From assembly GCF_000379625.1 (NCBI RefSeq), contig NZ_KB903240.1:418163-482162 (forward strand): 64,000 bases of DNA, read 5' to 3'. Each line of letters starts with the position of its first letter. Within the stretch, counting starts at the first letter, position 1. The notes under the pieces were generated by a model. It saw only the letters and a list, made by a program, of their open reading frames with translations. It did no database searches and was not told where the DNA came from. A program made the translations under genes and the position numbers. This DNA comes from Actinomycetospora chiangmaiensis DSM 45062 (GTDB lineage: Bacteria; Actinomycetota; Actinomycetes; Mycobacteriales; Pseudonocardiaceae). Below, piece after piece: positions 8,059-16,159 of this stretch.

Positions 8059-8883
8059 TCAGGCGCCCCGGAAGACCGGCTTCTCCTTCGCGACGAAGGC
8101 GTCGACCGCGTTGCGGTGGTCCTCGGTGGCCCCGAGGCGGGCCTGCGCGGCGGCCTCGTGCTCGAGGACCTCGCGCAGCGAGGACACCGTGCCCATCGCG
8201 ACGGCCGCCTTGATCTCGGCGTACGCGAGCGTGGGGCCCGCGGCGAGCCGCCGGGCCAGGGCGAGGGCGGCCGCGTCGGTGGCCTCCGGGGTCTCCGCGA
8301 TTTCGCGGACGATGCCCCAGTCGCGCGCCTGCTCGGCGGTGAACGTCTCGCCGAGCATGAGCAGCTCGGTCGCCCGCGAGGCGCCGACGCAGTGTGCGAG
8401 GGTCCCGGAGAGCCCGGAGTCCCCGCCGAAGCCGATGCCCGCGAACGCCGTCGCGAACCTCGCCCCCGCCGTCGCCACCCGCAGGTCGCAGGCGAGCAGG
8501 AAGCCGAGGCCCGCCCCGACCGCGGTACCGTTGACCGCGGCGACCACCGGCTTGCGCATGGTGCCGAGGGCCGCGGCGATGCGGTTGTAGTGCTCGGGGA
8601 CGGTGGAGAGGGCGTCCGCGCCGATCGCGCCGTCCTCGCCGGAGCGGAGCGCCCGGGCGTGCTCGCGCAGGTCCTGGCCCACGCAGAACGCCGTGCCGGT
8701 GGACGCGAGCACGACCGCCCGCACCGACGGGTCGTCCGCCACCGCCTCCAGCGCGTCGCGCAGCGCGACCTTGAGCTCGAGCGTCAGCGCGTTCCGGTTC
8801 TCCGGCCGGTTGAACCGGACGGTGGTCACCGCCTCCTGGTCGTCGGTCTCCACGAGGACGGGCGGCTCACCGGCGCTGGTCAT
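8059..8883 (-). CDS. Enoyl-CoA hydratase/isomerase family protein
   Basis: This 274-residue protein has the crotonase fold. The oxyanion-hole segment NGTAVGAGLGFLLACD lies around residues 115-130. Of the two catalytic glutamates of hydratases, the first (PEI in the classical enzyme) is replaced in FAGIGFGGDSG, whereas the second is kept in ASRATELLMLGE. This pattern is more like an isomerase or specialised hydratase than a standard beta-oxidation hydratase. Start is ATG 8883. It is convergent with the acyl-CoA synthetase. Confidence 0.85.
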   Translation of the reverse strand: MTSAGEPPVLVETDDQEAVTTVRFNRPENRNALTLELKVALRDALEAVADDPSVRAVVLASTGTAFCVGQDLREHARALRSGEDGAIGADALSTVPEHYNRIAAALGTMRKPVVAAVNGTAVGAGLGFLLACDLRVATAGARFATAFAGIGFGGDSGLSGTLAHCVGASRATELLMLGETFTAEQARDWGIVREIAETPEATDAAALALARRLAAGPTLAYAEIKAAVAMGTVSSLREVLEHEAAAQARLGATEDHRNAVDAFVAKEKPVFRGA

Positions 8884-8916
8884 GGTCGAGATCGTGACAC
8901 GTGATTCAGTGGGGGT

Positions 8917-9450
8917 GTGAGGCCCCATCCCGTCGCGATCACGGTGTTCGTCGCCGTCGTGTGGGTCGTCGGCGTCCTCCTCGCGACCAGCTCGCTGCAC
9001 GGCACCGGGGCCCGCGACGTCGGCGTCCGGGGCACCGGGCCCGAGGGCCCGTCGGTGGCCGAGCTGGCCGCGGGGCGGTGCGCGCCGACGATCACCAACC
9101 CCGGCGGCACCAACAACTACGTGCCGAAGGCGCCGTTCGCGAACCCCCTCGGCGCCGGCTTCACCGTGACCGGCACGGTGCGGGACGAGTCCTGCGCTCC
9201 GGTGCCGGGCGTCCGCATCCAGGTCTGGGCGCAGACCGCCACGGCGAGCGAGCAGCGCAACCGCACCTCGGTGCTCACCGACGCGCAGGGGCACTACCGG
9301 GTCGACTCCGACCCGCTGGTCGCCCAGTTCGGCGAGCCGAACGTGCACGTCGGCTACGACGACCCCGGCCGGTGGCGCCGGGTGTTCCTGCGCAACGTCA
9401 CGCGGGACGGCGACCGCGGCGCGCAGGTCGACCTGGTGCTCTCGCCATGA
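8917..9450 (+). CDS. Secreted or anchored protein with intradiol-dioxygenase-like beta fold
   Basis: This 177-residue protein has an N-terminal hydrophobic helix (residues 6-23) followed by a beta-sandwich-like domain. The segment GTVRDESCAPVPGVRIQVWA and the later LTDAQGHYRVDSDP resemble the carboxypeptidase-regulatory/intradiol dioxygenase fold, but I do not see the two Tyr and two His iron ligands of true dioxygenases, so catalysis is doubtful. The GTG start at 8917 is 33 bases from the divergent hydratase gene. Its stop overlaps the next gene's ATG, and the two are probably one operon of unknown role in the envelope. Confidence 0.65.
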   Translation: MRPHPVAITVFVAVVWVVGVLLATSSLHGTGARDVGVRGTGPEGPSVAELAAGRCAPTITNPGGTNNYVPKAPFANPLGAGFTVTGTVRDESCAPVPGVRIQVWAQTATASEQRNRTSVLTDAQGHYRVDSDPLVAQFGEPNVHVGYDDPGRWRRVFLRNVTRDGDRGAQVDLVLSP

Positions 9451-10052
9451 GGACCGCACTCCTGACGGCGGGGGTGCTCGGCCTGGCGGGCGTCGTCGTG
9501 GCGCTCACCTCGCCGCACCTGGCCGGCGCGCCGGTCGTCCTCGTGGTCTCGACGGTGACCGCGACGCTCGGGGTCGCCGGACTGGCCGCGCAGCCCTGGC
9601 TGGCGCGCCACCGGGCGCACACCGCGGTGGGCCTCGCGGTGCTCACCCTCGTCGCGGTGCACGTCGTGGCGTTGTTCGTGCTCTCCCCCGACGACGCGCT
9701 GTTCGCCATGTCCCCGGACGGGCCGACCCGCGCGCGGATGGCGCTGATCTCGCTGGTGCTGCTCGTCGTCGTGGTGCTGCTGGGGGTGGCGCGACGCCGC
9801 CTCGGGTGGTCCGGGCCGACGTTCCGCCTGCTGCACGGCGGTTTCGCCCTGCTCGCGACGGTGCTCGGCGTCGGGCACGCCGTCCTGACCGACGGCGCAC
9901 TGGAGGGCTGGGGGACGGTGGTCCTCCTGGCCTCCGGGGTGCTGTCGGTGGCGGGCGGCGCGGTGGCGGTCCTCAGCCGGCGGCCGGCGCGAGGCGCTCC
10001 GGCATCGGGAACAGGTCCAGCAGCCGTTCCACCGCCGTCGCGTCGCCGCTGA
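9447..10052 (+). CDS. Membrane protein resembling ferric-reductase-like transmembrane domain
   Basis: This 201-residue protein has about six hydrophobic helices with several conserved-looking histidines in or near helices (HRAHT, VHVVALFV, LLHGGF, GHAVL), spaced as in heme-binding ferric-reductase-like domains. It is translationally coupled (ATGA) to the preceding gene, suggesting that a membrane redox protein works with an extracytoplasmic beta-domain protein. The last 80 bases overlap the convergent HxlR gene, and the C-terminal tail is low-complexity (Pro, Ala, Arg). Heme binding is an inference. Confidence 0.65.
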   Translation: MRTALLTAGVLGLAGVVVALTSPHLAGAPVVLVVSTVTATLGVAGLAAQPWLARHRAHTAVGLAVLTLVAVHVVALFVLSPDDALFAMSPDGPTRARMALISLVLLVVVVLLGVARRRLGWSGPTFRLLHGGFALLATVLGVGHAVLTDGALEGWGTVVLLASGVLSVAGGAVAVLSRRPARGAPASGTGPAAVPPPSRRR

Positions 10053-10638
10053 CGGTCAGCATCCCGTCGGCGACCGCCGAGCCGATGGGGTGGTCCATGT
10101 AGAGCACGGCGGCCCACGCCTCCGGCGCGCCCGACACGGTGGCGTCGGGGTTGGTCGCCTCGCCCCGGACGATCGTGAAGGCGCCGTCGTGCAGGGTCGC
10201 GACGAAGGGCTGGTCGGCGAACACGAACTGCACGGTCGCCTCGAGGCCCGCCGCCCGCTCCGGCGCGAACATCGTGCGCATCGACATCACGAGCGAGTCC
10301 ACGCCGATGGCGTCGGCCTCCGGCAGCGACCGGGCGGCCCAGCGCCCGAGCGTCTGGAGCACGGGCTCGAGCTCGTAGCCCCAGTCGGTGAGCTCGTAGA
10401 CCGCCGACGCCGCGGGCGGGGGCAGCCGGCGCCGGTGGAGCACCCCGGCGTCCTCGAGCTCCCGCAGGCGCTGCGACAGCACGTTCGGGCTCGCGTGCGG
10501 GAGGCCGGTGCGCAGGTCGGTGAACCGCTTCGGGCCGAGCATGAGTTCCCGGACGACGAGCAGCGCCCACCGCTCCCCCACGAGGTCGAGGCCGTGGGCG
10601 GCCGCGCAGCCGTCGAAGTAGTCGCGCCGTGGAGCCAT
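9973..10638 (-). CDS. HxlR-type transcriptional regulator with C-terminal SCP2-like domain
   Basis: The first 100 residues form a winged helix of the HxlR/MarR-like type (GERWALLVVRELMLGPKRF, then LSQRLRELEDAGVLHRR). Residues 110-221 resemble a sterol-carrier-protein-2 domain, a known fusion in actinobacteria that may sense a lipid or acyl ligand. I used ATG 10638 because it matches the family N terminus; a GTG 24 bases upstream is possible. A 5-base inverted repeat with a 10-base spacer lies just upstream and is a likely autoregulatory operator. It overlaps the convergent membrane-protein gene by 80 bases. Confidence 0.85.
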   Translation of the reverse strand: MAPRRDYFDGCAAAHGLDLVGERWALLVVRELMLGPKRFTDLRTGLPHASPNVLSQRLRELEDAGVLHRRRLPPPAASAVYELTDWGYELEPVLQTLGRWAARSLPEADAIGVDSLVMSMRTMFAPERAAGLEATVQFVFADQPFVATLHDGAFTIVRGEATNPDATVSGAPEAWAAVLYMDHPIGSAVADGMLTVSGDATAVERLLDLFPMPERLAPAAG

Positions 10639-10661
10639 GGGGCGAAGATACCCCGGTTCCA

Positions 10662-10681
10662 CCTACGGGTCACTTTGTAGG
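10662..10681. promoter_or_regulatory. Candidate HxlR operator
   Basis: CCTAC (10662-10666) and GTAGG (10677-10681) form an inverted repeat with a 10-base spacer about 24 bases upstream of the HxlR-SCP2 start. It lies in a local AT-richer patch, as expected for a promoter. Autoregulation is typical for this family. Confidence 0.45.
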
Positions 10682-10718
10682 ACCGTGAGTTGCCACATCA
10701 GGACGGCGGGCCCGGGAA

Positions 10719-10755
10719 CGGCACTCCCGCAGCGTCGTCGTGCGAGGGAGTGCCG
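10719..10755. terminator. Hairpin terminator downstream of the VOC gene
   Basis: Perfect 10-base arms (10719-10728 and 10746-10755) with a 17-base loop lie 12 bases after the stop of the minus-strand VOC gene, between it and the HxlR promoter. There is no clear U-tract, as is common in high-GC actinobacteria. Confidence 0.5.
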
Positions 10756-10767
10756 GTCGTGTGCGGA

Positions 10768-11169
10768 CTAGGTCCCCGGCGCGATGAAGAACTCGAGCGC
10801 GATGCCGTCGGGGTCGCGGAACGAGATGCCCGACCCGTAGTGGGCCTTCTTGATCCCGCCGTGCTGCACGCCGAGCTCGTCGAGCTTGCGGCCCCACTCC
10901 TCGAGCGAGGCCGAGTCGGGCAGCGCGAACCCGACGTGGTCGAGCCCGGTGCGCCGCTCGTCGAACGCGTCCTTCGACTCGCGGCCCTGGTGGGTGTGCA
11001 GCCCGAAGAGCATCCCGCCGTCGAGGGCGAAGACGGTGTGGTGGAACTCGCCGCCCTCCTCGTCCTCGTCGAGCACCGGGTCGGTGCCGAACAGCTTCGC
11101 GTACCAGTCGGTGGATCGCTGCAGGTCCGACACCGTGATGGCGACGTGCTGCAGGCCGGGGAACGTCAT
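10768..11169 (-). CDS. VOC (glyoxalase/bleomycin resistance/dioxygenase) family protein
   Basis: The 133-residue protein carries one paired beta-alpha-beta-beta-beta unit of the vicinal oxygen chelate superfamily. It begins LQHVAITVSDLQRSTDWYAK and has LDHVGFALPD halfway and SGISFRDPDGIALEFF near the end, which gives likely metal ligands His (HVAI), His (DHVGF) and Glu (LEFF). Members include glyoxalases, extradiol dioxygenases and resistance proteins; no specific substrate is indicated. It follows the enoyl-CoA hydratase-like gene by 32 bases on the same strand. Confidence 0.85.
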   Translation of the reverse strand: MTFPGLQHVAITVSDLQRSTDWYAKLFGTDPVLDEDEEGGEFHHTVFALDGGMLFGLHTHQGRESKDAFDERRTGLDHVGFALPDSASLEEWGRKLDELGVQHGGIKKAHYGSGISFRDPDGIALEFFIAPGT

Positions 11170-11201
11170 GCGACGGGCTCCTTCGCCTCGACTACTGGTG
11201 A

Positions 11202-11996
11202 CTACCGGTGCTGCCAGACGGGCCGGCGCTTCTCGAGGAAGGCCGACATGCCCTCCTGGGCGTCACAGGTCATGGCGTTGGTCGCCATGACCTCGCTCAT
11301 CTCGGCGTAGGCCTCGTCCTCGGACAGGTCGACCTGCCGGTAGAACGCCTCCTTGCCGATGCGCAGCGTCACGCTGCTCGCGTCGGCGACCTGCTGCGCG
11401 AGCTCCGCGACGCGCGCCTCGAGGGCGTCGGCGGGCACGGCCTCGTTGACCAGGCCCCAGTCCACCGCCGTCGCGGCGTCGATCGTGCGGCCGGTGAGGA
11501 GCAGTTGCATCGCGCGCTTGCGCCCGATCGCCCGGCTCACCGCCACCATCGGCGTCGAGCAGAACAGCCCGATCTTCACCCCCGGCGTCCCGAAGACGGC
11601 GTGGTCAGCGGCGACGGCGAGGTCGACCGTGGCCACCAGCTGGCACCCGGCCGCGACGGCCATCCCCTGCACGGCGGCGATCACCGGCTGCGGGACGTCG
11701 TGCACCGCGCGCATCATCTCGGTGCACACCGTGAAGACCTCCCGCTCCTCCTCGAGCGTGCGGTCGACCATCTCGGAGAGGTCGTGGCCCGCGGAGAACG
11801 CCGGCCCCTCGGCGGCGAGGACGATCACCCGCACCCCGTCGGTGCTCGAGACCTCGCGCAGCCCCGCGGTCACGGCGCGCATCGTCGCGACCGACAGGGG
11901 GTTGCGGCGGCGGGCGGCGGTGAGGACGACCCGCGCGATGGGGCCGTTCACCTCCACCCGCACGGTGTCCTGCGCCTGCGTCACGGGGGCGGCCAT
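11202..11996 (-). CDS. ECHDC3-like crotonase-fold protein
   Basis: This 264-residue protein has the crotonase fold, with oxyanion-hole segment QGMAVAAGCQLVATVD. FGTPGVKIGLFCSTPMVAVS is characteristic of the ECHDC3-type subgroup. Both catalytic glutamates of classical enoyl-CoA hydratases are absent (PGV in place of PEI, and AMQ in place of AME), so ordinary hydration is unlikely and the reaction is unknown. ATG 11996 gives normal length; ATG 12017 upstream is an alternative, and neither has a strong ribosome binding site. Confidence 0.82.
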   Translation of the reverse strand: MAAPVTQAQDTVRVEVNGPIARVVLTAARRRNPLSVATMRAVTAGLREVSSTDGVRVIVLAAEGPAFSAGHDLSEMVDRTLEEEREVFTVCTEMMRAVHDVPQPVIAAVQGMAVAAGCQLVATVDLAVAADHAVFGTPGVKIGLFCSTPMVAVSRAIGRKRAMQLLLTGRTIDAATAVDWGLVNEAVPADALEARVAELAQQVADASSVTLRIGKEAFYRQVDLSEDEAYAEMSEVMATNAMTCDAQEGMSAFLEKRRPVWQHR

Positions 11997-12079
11997 GTCC
12001 CATGGTCTAGCAGCCATGCGTTCCCGACGACAGGTCGGCGCGGACCCGAGGCCGGACCCGGGCCGACCCGAGAGGCGAC

Positions 12080-12099
12080 ACCCCTCCGTCCGCAGGGGT
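12080..12099. terminator. Small hairpin after the DUF4383 gene
   Basis: ACCCCT (12080-12085) and AGGGGT (12094-12099) form a hairpin with an 8-base loop, about 20 bases beyond the stop of the minus-strand DUF4383 gene and before the next minus-strand gene. It can end transcription of the upstream gene, but the stem is short. Confidence 0.35.
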
Positions 12100-12118
12100 C
12101 CCGGCCGTGCGCGGACCG

Positions 12119-12814
12119 TCAGGCCATGGCGGAGCCGCGGTCGTGCGGCTGCTCGCGCTGCTCGGCGGACGCCATCCACTCCGCCCGCCGGTTCTCGTGG
12201 GTGCGCAGGTGGTCGATCGCGGCGAGCCGTCGACGCTGCTCCGGCGTCGCCGCCCCGCTGACCGCGGCCCGTGCCGCCTCGGCCATCTCCTTGTCGGCCC
12301 GCATCTCGGCGCGCGTGCGCGGGCGCGAGGGCAGCGTGGCGGACGGGTCCTCGGACGACTCGTCGTCGGTGCGGGTGCGGTAGGGGTTGTCGTCGGGCAG
12401 CTTCGCGCTGACCCGCCCGTAGCTGCCGAGGATCAGCAGCACCAGCCCGGCGCCGATGGAGAAGAAGACGTTCGGCAGCCGGAAGGCCAGCAGGTTGTAG
12501 GGCGTCGTCATCACGGCGAGGTTCGCGAAGGCGGAGACGAGGAAGAGCGTCCCCACGACGATCATCACCGTCGACGACAGCCGTCCGCCCCGGGCGGCCG
12601 AGGCGATCAGCACGACCGCGGTGACGATCGAGATCGTCGACAGCAGGCCGTTCGAGGACAGGCCCAGCACGGGGCTGCCGTGCGTGTCGAAGAAGCCGAG
12701 CCCTCCCACGAAGCCGAGGACGCCGAACGTGGCGATGACGAGGGCGACGACGACGGCGCCGAGCCGGTGGACGACGACGACCTTGTGGTCGGCGGTCAGG
12801 GTGGGGGTGTTCAT
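12119..12814 (-). CDS. DUF4383 family membrane protein
   Basis: The 231-residue protein has four hydrophobic helices in its first 130 residues, containing the DUF4383 pattern (GGLGFF, then NLAVMTTPYNLLAF and NVFFSIGAGLVLLILG). A long charged cytoplasmic tail rich in Arg, Glu and Ala follows. Such proteins are common single-gene membrane proteins of actinobacteria, often stress-associated, with no known activity. ATG 12814 has AGGAG at seven bases. A perfect TTGACA hexamer lies about 45 bases upstream on the same strand but without a clear partner hexamer. Confidence 0.82.
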   Translation of the reverse strand: MNTPTLTADHKVVVVHRLGAVVVALVIATFGVLGFVGGLGFFDTHGSPVLGLSSNGLLSTISIVTAVVLIASAARGGRLSSTVMIVVGTLFLVSAFANLAVMTTPYNLLAFRLPNVFFSIGAGLVLLILGSYGRVSAKLPDDNPYRTRTDDESSEDPSATLPSRPRTRAEMRADKEMAEAARAAVSGAATPEQRRRLAAIDHLRTHENRRAEWMASAEQREQPHDRGSAMA

Positions 12815-12901
12815 GCGGTGCTCCTGGGACCTCGCTCGGCGGCCGTTGCAGGAGGGGTGTCCGCTCCCCGTGATGTCAACCACGCCGCTTTGCCGTCTCG
12901 C

Positions 12902-12915
12902 GAACGCGGCCGTTC
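12902..12915. promoter_or_regulatory. Inverted repeat upstream of the acetaldehyde dehydrogenase operon
   Basis: GAACG and CGTTC arms with a 4-base spacer lie 34 bases before the start of the acetaldehyde dehydrogenase gene. The half-site resembles part of the GCGTTCCGG/CCGGAACGC half-sites at 36111-36152, so the two halves of the meta-cleavage pathway may share a regulator. This link is only suggestive. Confidence 0.35.
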
Positions 12916-12948
12916 CGCGCCGTCGGGGGTGCGTGCCACCGTCGGCAC

Positions 12949-13860
12949 ATGAGCGACAAGGTCCCCGCGGCCATCGTCGGCCCGGGCAACATCGGCACCG
13001 ACCTGCTGGCCAAGCTGGCCCGCACGTCGACGATCGAGGTCACCGCGATGGTGGGCGTGGTCGAGTCCCCGGGCCTCGACCGGGCGCGCGCGGCAGGCAT
13101 CCCGGCCTCGGCCGACGGCGTCGACTGGCTGCTCGCGCAGGACCCGCTCCCTCGCATCGTCTTCGAGGCGACCTCCGCCCGGGCGCACGCCGCCCACGCG
13201 CCCCGCTACGAGGAGGCCGGCATCCGCGCGGTCGACCTGACGCCGGCGCACCTCGGCCCGATGGTCTGCCCGGCGGTCAACATGCCGGACCACCTCGACG
13301 CGCCCAACGTCAACCTGATCACCTGCGGCGGCCAGGCGACCATCCCGGTCGTCGCGGCGGTCTCCGGGGTCGTCGACGTGCCCTACGCCGAGATCGTCGC
13401 GTCGGCCGCCTCCCGGTCGGCCGGGCCGGGCACCCGGGCGAACATCGACGAGTTCACGCAGACCACCGCGCGGGCCGTCGAGGAGGTCGGCGGCGCCGCC
13501 CGCGGCAAGGCGATCATCATCCTCAACCCGGTCGAGCCACCGATGATCATGCGGGACACGGTGTACTGCGCGATCCCCGGCGACGTCTACGACGAGGAGA
13601 CCACCGGCGCGATCGCCGCCGCGGTGCACGCGATGGTGGCGCGGGTCCAGGAGTACGTGCCGGGCTACACGCTGCGCGCCGACCCGCAGTTCGACCCACC
13701 ACGGCCGGAGTGGGGCGGGAACGGCCGGGTCGCGAGCTTCCTCGAGGTCCGCGGCGCGGGCGACTTCCTGCCCGAGTACGCCGGGAACCTCGACATCATG
13801 ACGGCCGCCGCCACCCGCGTCGGCGAGCTGATCGCGGCCGAGCTGGGGGTGGCGGCATGA
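12949..13860 (+). CDS. mhpF: Acetaldehyde dehydrogenase (acylating)
   Basis: This 303-residue enzyme oxidises acetaldehyde (or propanal) with NAD+ and CoA to the acyl-CoA, the last step of the meta-cleavage pathway. The NAD-binding loop GPGNIGTD is at residues 11-18 and the catalytic cysteine is Cys126 in [12 protein letters not shown], equivalent to the nucleophile of DmpF. The stop overlaps the ATG of the aldolase gene, matching the known aldolase-dehydrogenase complex in which acetaldehyde is channelled between subunits. ATG 12949 is clear. It could equally be the HsaG-type enzyme of steroid degradation, since these families are hard to separate. Confidence 0.93.
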   Translation: MSDKVPAAIVGPGNIGTDLLAKLARTSTIEVTAMVGVVESPGLDRARAAGIPASADGVDWLLAQDPLPRIVFEATSARAHAAHAPRYEEAGIRAVDLTPAHLGPMVCPAVNMPDHLDAPNVNLITCGGQATIPVVAAVSGVVDVPYAEIVASAASRSAGPGTRANIDEFTQTTARAVEEVGGAARGKAIIILNPVEPPMIMRDTVYCAIPGDVYDEETTGAIAAAVHAMVARVQEYVPGYTLRADPQFDPPRPEWGGNGRVASFLEVRGAGDFLPEYAGNLDIMTAAATRVGELIAAELGVAA

Positions 13861-14888
13861 GACCGACCATCGCCCACGACGTGCGCATCACCGACACCAC
13901 GCTGCGCGACGGGTCGCACGCCCAGGCGCACCAGTTCACCGAGCAGCAGGTCCGCGACACGGTCCGCGCGCTCGACCGCGCGGGCGTCGAGGTCATCGAG
14001 GTCTCCCACGGGGACGGGATCGGCGGGTCGAGCTTCAACTACGGCTTCTCCCACACCGACGAGCTCCGTCTCATCGCCGCGGCCCGGGAGGAGGCGCGGT
14101 CGGCCCGGATCGCCGTGTTGCTCGTGCCCGGCATCGGCACCGTCGACGACCTGCGCCGCGCCCACGACGCCGGCGCCGAGGTGGTCCGCGTGGCGACCCA
14201 CTGCACCGAGGCCGACGTCAGCCCGCAGCACTTCGGGGTGGCGCGGGACCTGGGCATGGAGACGGTCGGGTTCCTCATGATGGCCCACCGGACCTCGCCG
14301 GAGGACCTCGCGAAGCAGGCCCGGATCATGGTCGACGCCGGCTGCCAGTGCCCCTACGTCACCGACTCGGCGGGCGCGCTGCTCATGCACGAGGCCCGGG
14401 CCCGCTTCGAGGCCCTGGTGGCGGAGGTCGGCGACGAGGCGTGGGTCGGGTACCACGGCCACCAGAACCTCTCGTTCGGCGTCGCGAACTCCGTGATCGC
14501 CGCCGAGGTGGGCGTCAAGGAGATCGACGGGTCGCTGTGCGCGCTCGGCGCCGGGTCGGGCAACTCCCCCACCGAGGTGCTCGCCGCGGTGTTCGACCGG
14601 CTGGGCGTCTCGACGGGGCTCGACGTCATGGCCCTGCTCGACGCCGCCGAGGACGTCGTCCGCCCCTACCTGCACCGCTGGCCGAAGATGGACCGCAACG
14701 CGATCGTCCAGGGCTGGGCCGGGGTGTACTCGAGCTTCCTGCTCCACGCCGAGCACGCGGCCGAGCGCTACAAGGTGCCGACCCACGAGATCCTGCGGCG
14801 CTGCGGCGAGCTCGGCCTCGTCGGCGGCCAGGAGGACATGATCATCGACGTGGCCCTCGAGCTGGCGCGGCGCCGCGAGGAGGGCTGA
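13857..14888 (+). CDS. mhpE: 4-hydroxy-2-oxovalerate aldolase
   Basis: The 343-residue enzyme splits 4-hydroxy-2-oxovalerate into pyruvate and acetaldehyde. It belongs to the HMG-CoA lyase-like TIM barrels: [14 protein letters not shown] at residues 14-27 gives the catalytic Arg, the metal-binding Asp and the catalytic His, and [10 protein letters not shown] supplies the two metal-binding histidines. The C-terminal region forms the interface with the dehydrogenase partner. Both flanking genes overlap it by one to four bases, so the three genes are one translationally coupled operon. Confidence 0.93.
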   Translation: MRPTIAHDVRITDTTLRDGSHAQAHQFTEQQVRDTVRALDRAGVEVIEVSHGDGIGGSSFNYGFSHTDELRLIAAAREEARSARIAVLLVPGIGTVDDLRRAHDAGAEVVRVATHCTEADVSPQHFGVARDLGMETVGFLMMAHRTSPEDLAKQARIMVDAGCQCPYVTDSAGALLMHEARARFEALVAEVGDEAWVGYHGHQNLSFGVANSVIAAEVGVKEIDGSLCALGAGSGNSPTEVLAAVFDRLGVSTGLDVMALLDAAEDVVRPYLHRWPKMDRNAIVQGWAGVYSSFLLHAEHAAERYKVPTHEILRRCGELGLVGGQEDMIIDVALELARRREEG

Positions 14889-15304
14889 TGCCCGTCGTCG
14901 AGATCCACCTCGTGGCGGGCGCCCACGACGATCGGCGGATCGAGGACCTGCTCCGCCGCGTCAGCGAGCGGTACGCGGCCGTGCTGGAGTCGCCGATCGA
15001 CCGCGTCCGGGCCTTCGTGACGATGCACGCACCGCAGCACTGGATGACCGGCGGCGTCACGGCCGCCGTCGACGGCGACCCCGCCCCCTACTTCGCCGCG
15101 GCCGTCCTCGAGGGGCGGCCGGTCGAGCAGCGGCACCGGCTCCTCGCCGAGCTCACCGACGTCCTCTGCGACGTCCTCGGTGTCACCCGCTCCCGGGTCC
15201 GCGGGCGCGTCGTCCAGGTGCCACCGGACGACTGGGCCATCGGCGGCGTCCCGGCCGCGACCCGTCGTCGGGACGAGATCGTGGCGCGTTCGTCGCGGCT
15301 CTGA
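14888..15304 (+). CDS. Tautomerase superfamily protein, double length
   Basis: The 138-residue protein begins Met-Pro (PVVEIHLVAG), so the mature N terminus would be the catalytic Pro1 of the tautomerase superfamily. At twice the length of 4-oxalocrotonate tautomerase it resembles the fused-subunit members (cis-CaaD/MSAD-like). Arg residues in DRVRAFVTMH match the substrate-binding position. Its stop-start overlap with the aldolase gene places it in the meta-cleavage operon. A short tautomerase with the typical 67 residues is encoded at 32740-32943, so this one may act on a different intermediate. Confidence 0.75.
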   Translation: MPVVEIHLVAGAHDDRRIEDLLRRVSERYAAVLESPIDRVRAFVTMHAPQHWMTGGVTAAVDGDPAPYFAAAVLEGRPVEQRHRLLAELTDVLCDVLGVTRSRVRGRVVQVPPDDWAIGGVPAATRRRDEIVARSSRL

Positions 15305-15324
15305 CCGCCGCGCCCGCCCCCGCT

Positions 15325-15349
15325 CTCGCGAGGTGCACGCCAGGCAGGT
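15325..15349. repeat. Degenerate copy of hairpin family B
   Basis: The stretch TCGCGAGGTGCACGCCAGGC and the next bases match one arm of the inverted repeat at 26281-26344 closely, but the second arm is mostly lost here. It lies between convergent genes, just after the tautomerase stop. Confidence 0.5.
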
Positions 15350-15364
15350 CCGACGGCCCTCGCG

Positions 15365-16072
15365 TCAGGTCGGCCGGCGCAGGGACAGCAGCTGTTCGGT
15401 GAACCCGCCGATGCGGCGCTCCGGGTCGACGAGGTGCACCTCGAGGATCCAGTGGCAGCGTCGTCCGGCCCCGTCGGTCGCCCGGTGCAGGGCGACGTCG
15501 TTGCCGGTCGTGAGGTAGCTGTGCCGCCGGTCGGGGTCGATGTGGTCGTGCGGGAACTCGCCGACCAGGTGCCCGCAGTGCGCGCCGCCGAAGGTCCACC
15601 CGCGCTCCGCGGCGAGCCCGTACACGTGCTCGTAGAGCTGGGCGGCCGTCACGTCGGGCGCGGACTCGTAGAACGCCCGGCCCGCCTCCCACACCGCGTC
15701 GAGGTCGGCCGCGAGCCGGTGCTTGTGCGGGTCGTCGCCCAGCACGAAGGTGCGCCCGACGTCCGCCTCCCACTCGGCGAACACCGGCCCGAGGTCGACG
15801 AACACGATGTCGTCCTCGCCGATGCGCCGGTCCGGCGGGTTCTCCGCGTACGGCTGCAACGTGTTCTCGCCGGAGCGGACGACCCGCTTGTGCCAGTACC
15901 GGGACGTCCCGAACATCTCCGCGCCGAGGTCCCGCACGGCGCGGCTGACCTCCGACTCCCACGCGCCCGGCGCCACCAGCCCGCGCCGTGCGATCTCGGC
16001 GAACAGCTCCGCGGCCCGGTCCTCGGCCCGCAGCAGCTCCTCGGCCCTGGTGTCCTCGTCGAGCGACGTCAC
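15365..16072 (-). CDS. M24 family metallopeptidase (aminopeptidase P/creatinase fold)
   Basis: The 235-residue protein is a pita-bread-fold enzyme reduced to the catalytic domain. All five metal ligands are recognisable: Asp in VFVDLGPV, Asp in EADVGRTF, His in GAHCGHLVG or the following HDH, Glu in WILEVHL and Glu in GFTEQLL. It may be a dipeptidase or a creatinase-like C-N hydrolase. I place the start at GTG 16072, because the upstream extension to 16156 would translate a perfect inverted repeat. No strong ribosome binding site is visible. It lies downstream of the SDR gene across that hairpin. Confidence 0.8.
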   Translation of the reverse strand: MTSLDEDTRAEELLRAEDRAAELFAEIARRGLVAPGAWESEVSRAVRDLGAEMFGTSRYWHKRVVRSGENTLQPYAENPPDRRIGEDDIVFVDLGPVFAEWEADVGRTFVLGDDPHKHRLAADLDAVWEAGRAFYESAPDVTAAQLYEHVYGLAAERGWTFGGAHCGHLVGEFPHDHIDPDRRHSYLTTGNDVALHRATDGAGRRCHWILEVHLVDPERRIGGFTEQLLSLRRPT

Positions 16073-16092
16073 GTCCGCAACGATAGGTGCGC

Positions 16093-16150
16093 TGCGCGCC
16101 CGTGAGCACTTTCCGTCCCCATCGCCACGGAAAGTGCTCACGGGGGCGCA
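16093..16150. repeat. Perfect long inverted repeat, hairpin family A, terminator-like
   Basis: Arms at 16099-16116 and 16127-16144 pair perfectly over 18 bases with a 10-base loop. After one mismatch they pair for five more bases, giving 16093-16150. The arm sequence CCCGTGAGCACTTTCCGT recurs in near-identical form at 60349-60388 and 63199-63238. It follows the SDR gene stop by 10 bases and probably terminates it. Confidence 0.75.
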
Positions 16151-16159
16151 GCCCACCCA

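Noticed and set aside
6364..8904. 846-codon plus-strand frame overlapping the acyl-CoA synthetase
   Set aside because: The frame shifted from the synthetase has Arg/Gly/Pro-rich composition; the synthetase frame carries all adenylate-forming motifs.
15365..16156. Longer start (16156) for the M24 peptidase gene
   Set aside because: The extra 28 residues would be translated from the perfect family A inverted repeat, which is clearly non-coding at its other copies. GTG 16072 is preferred.
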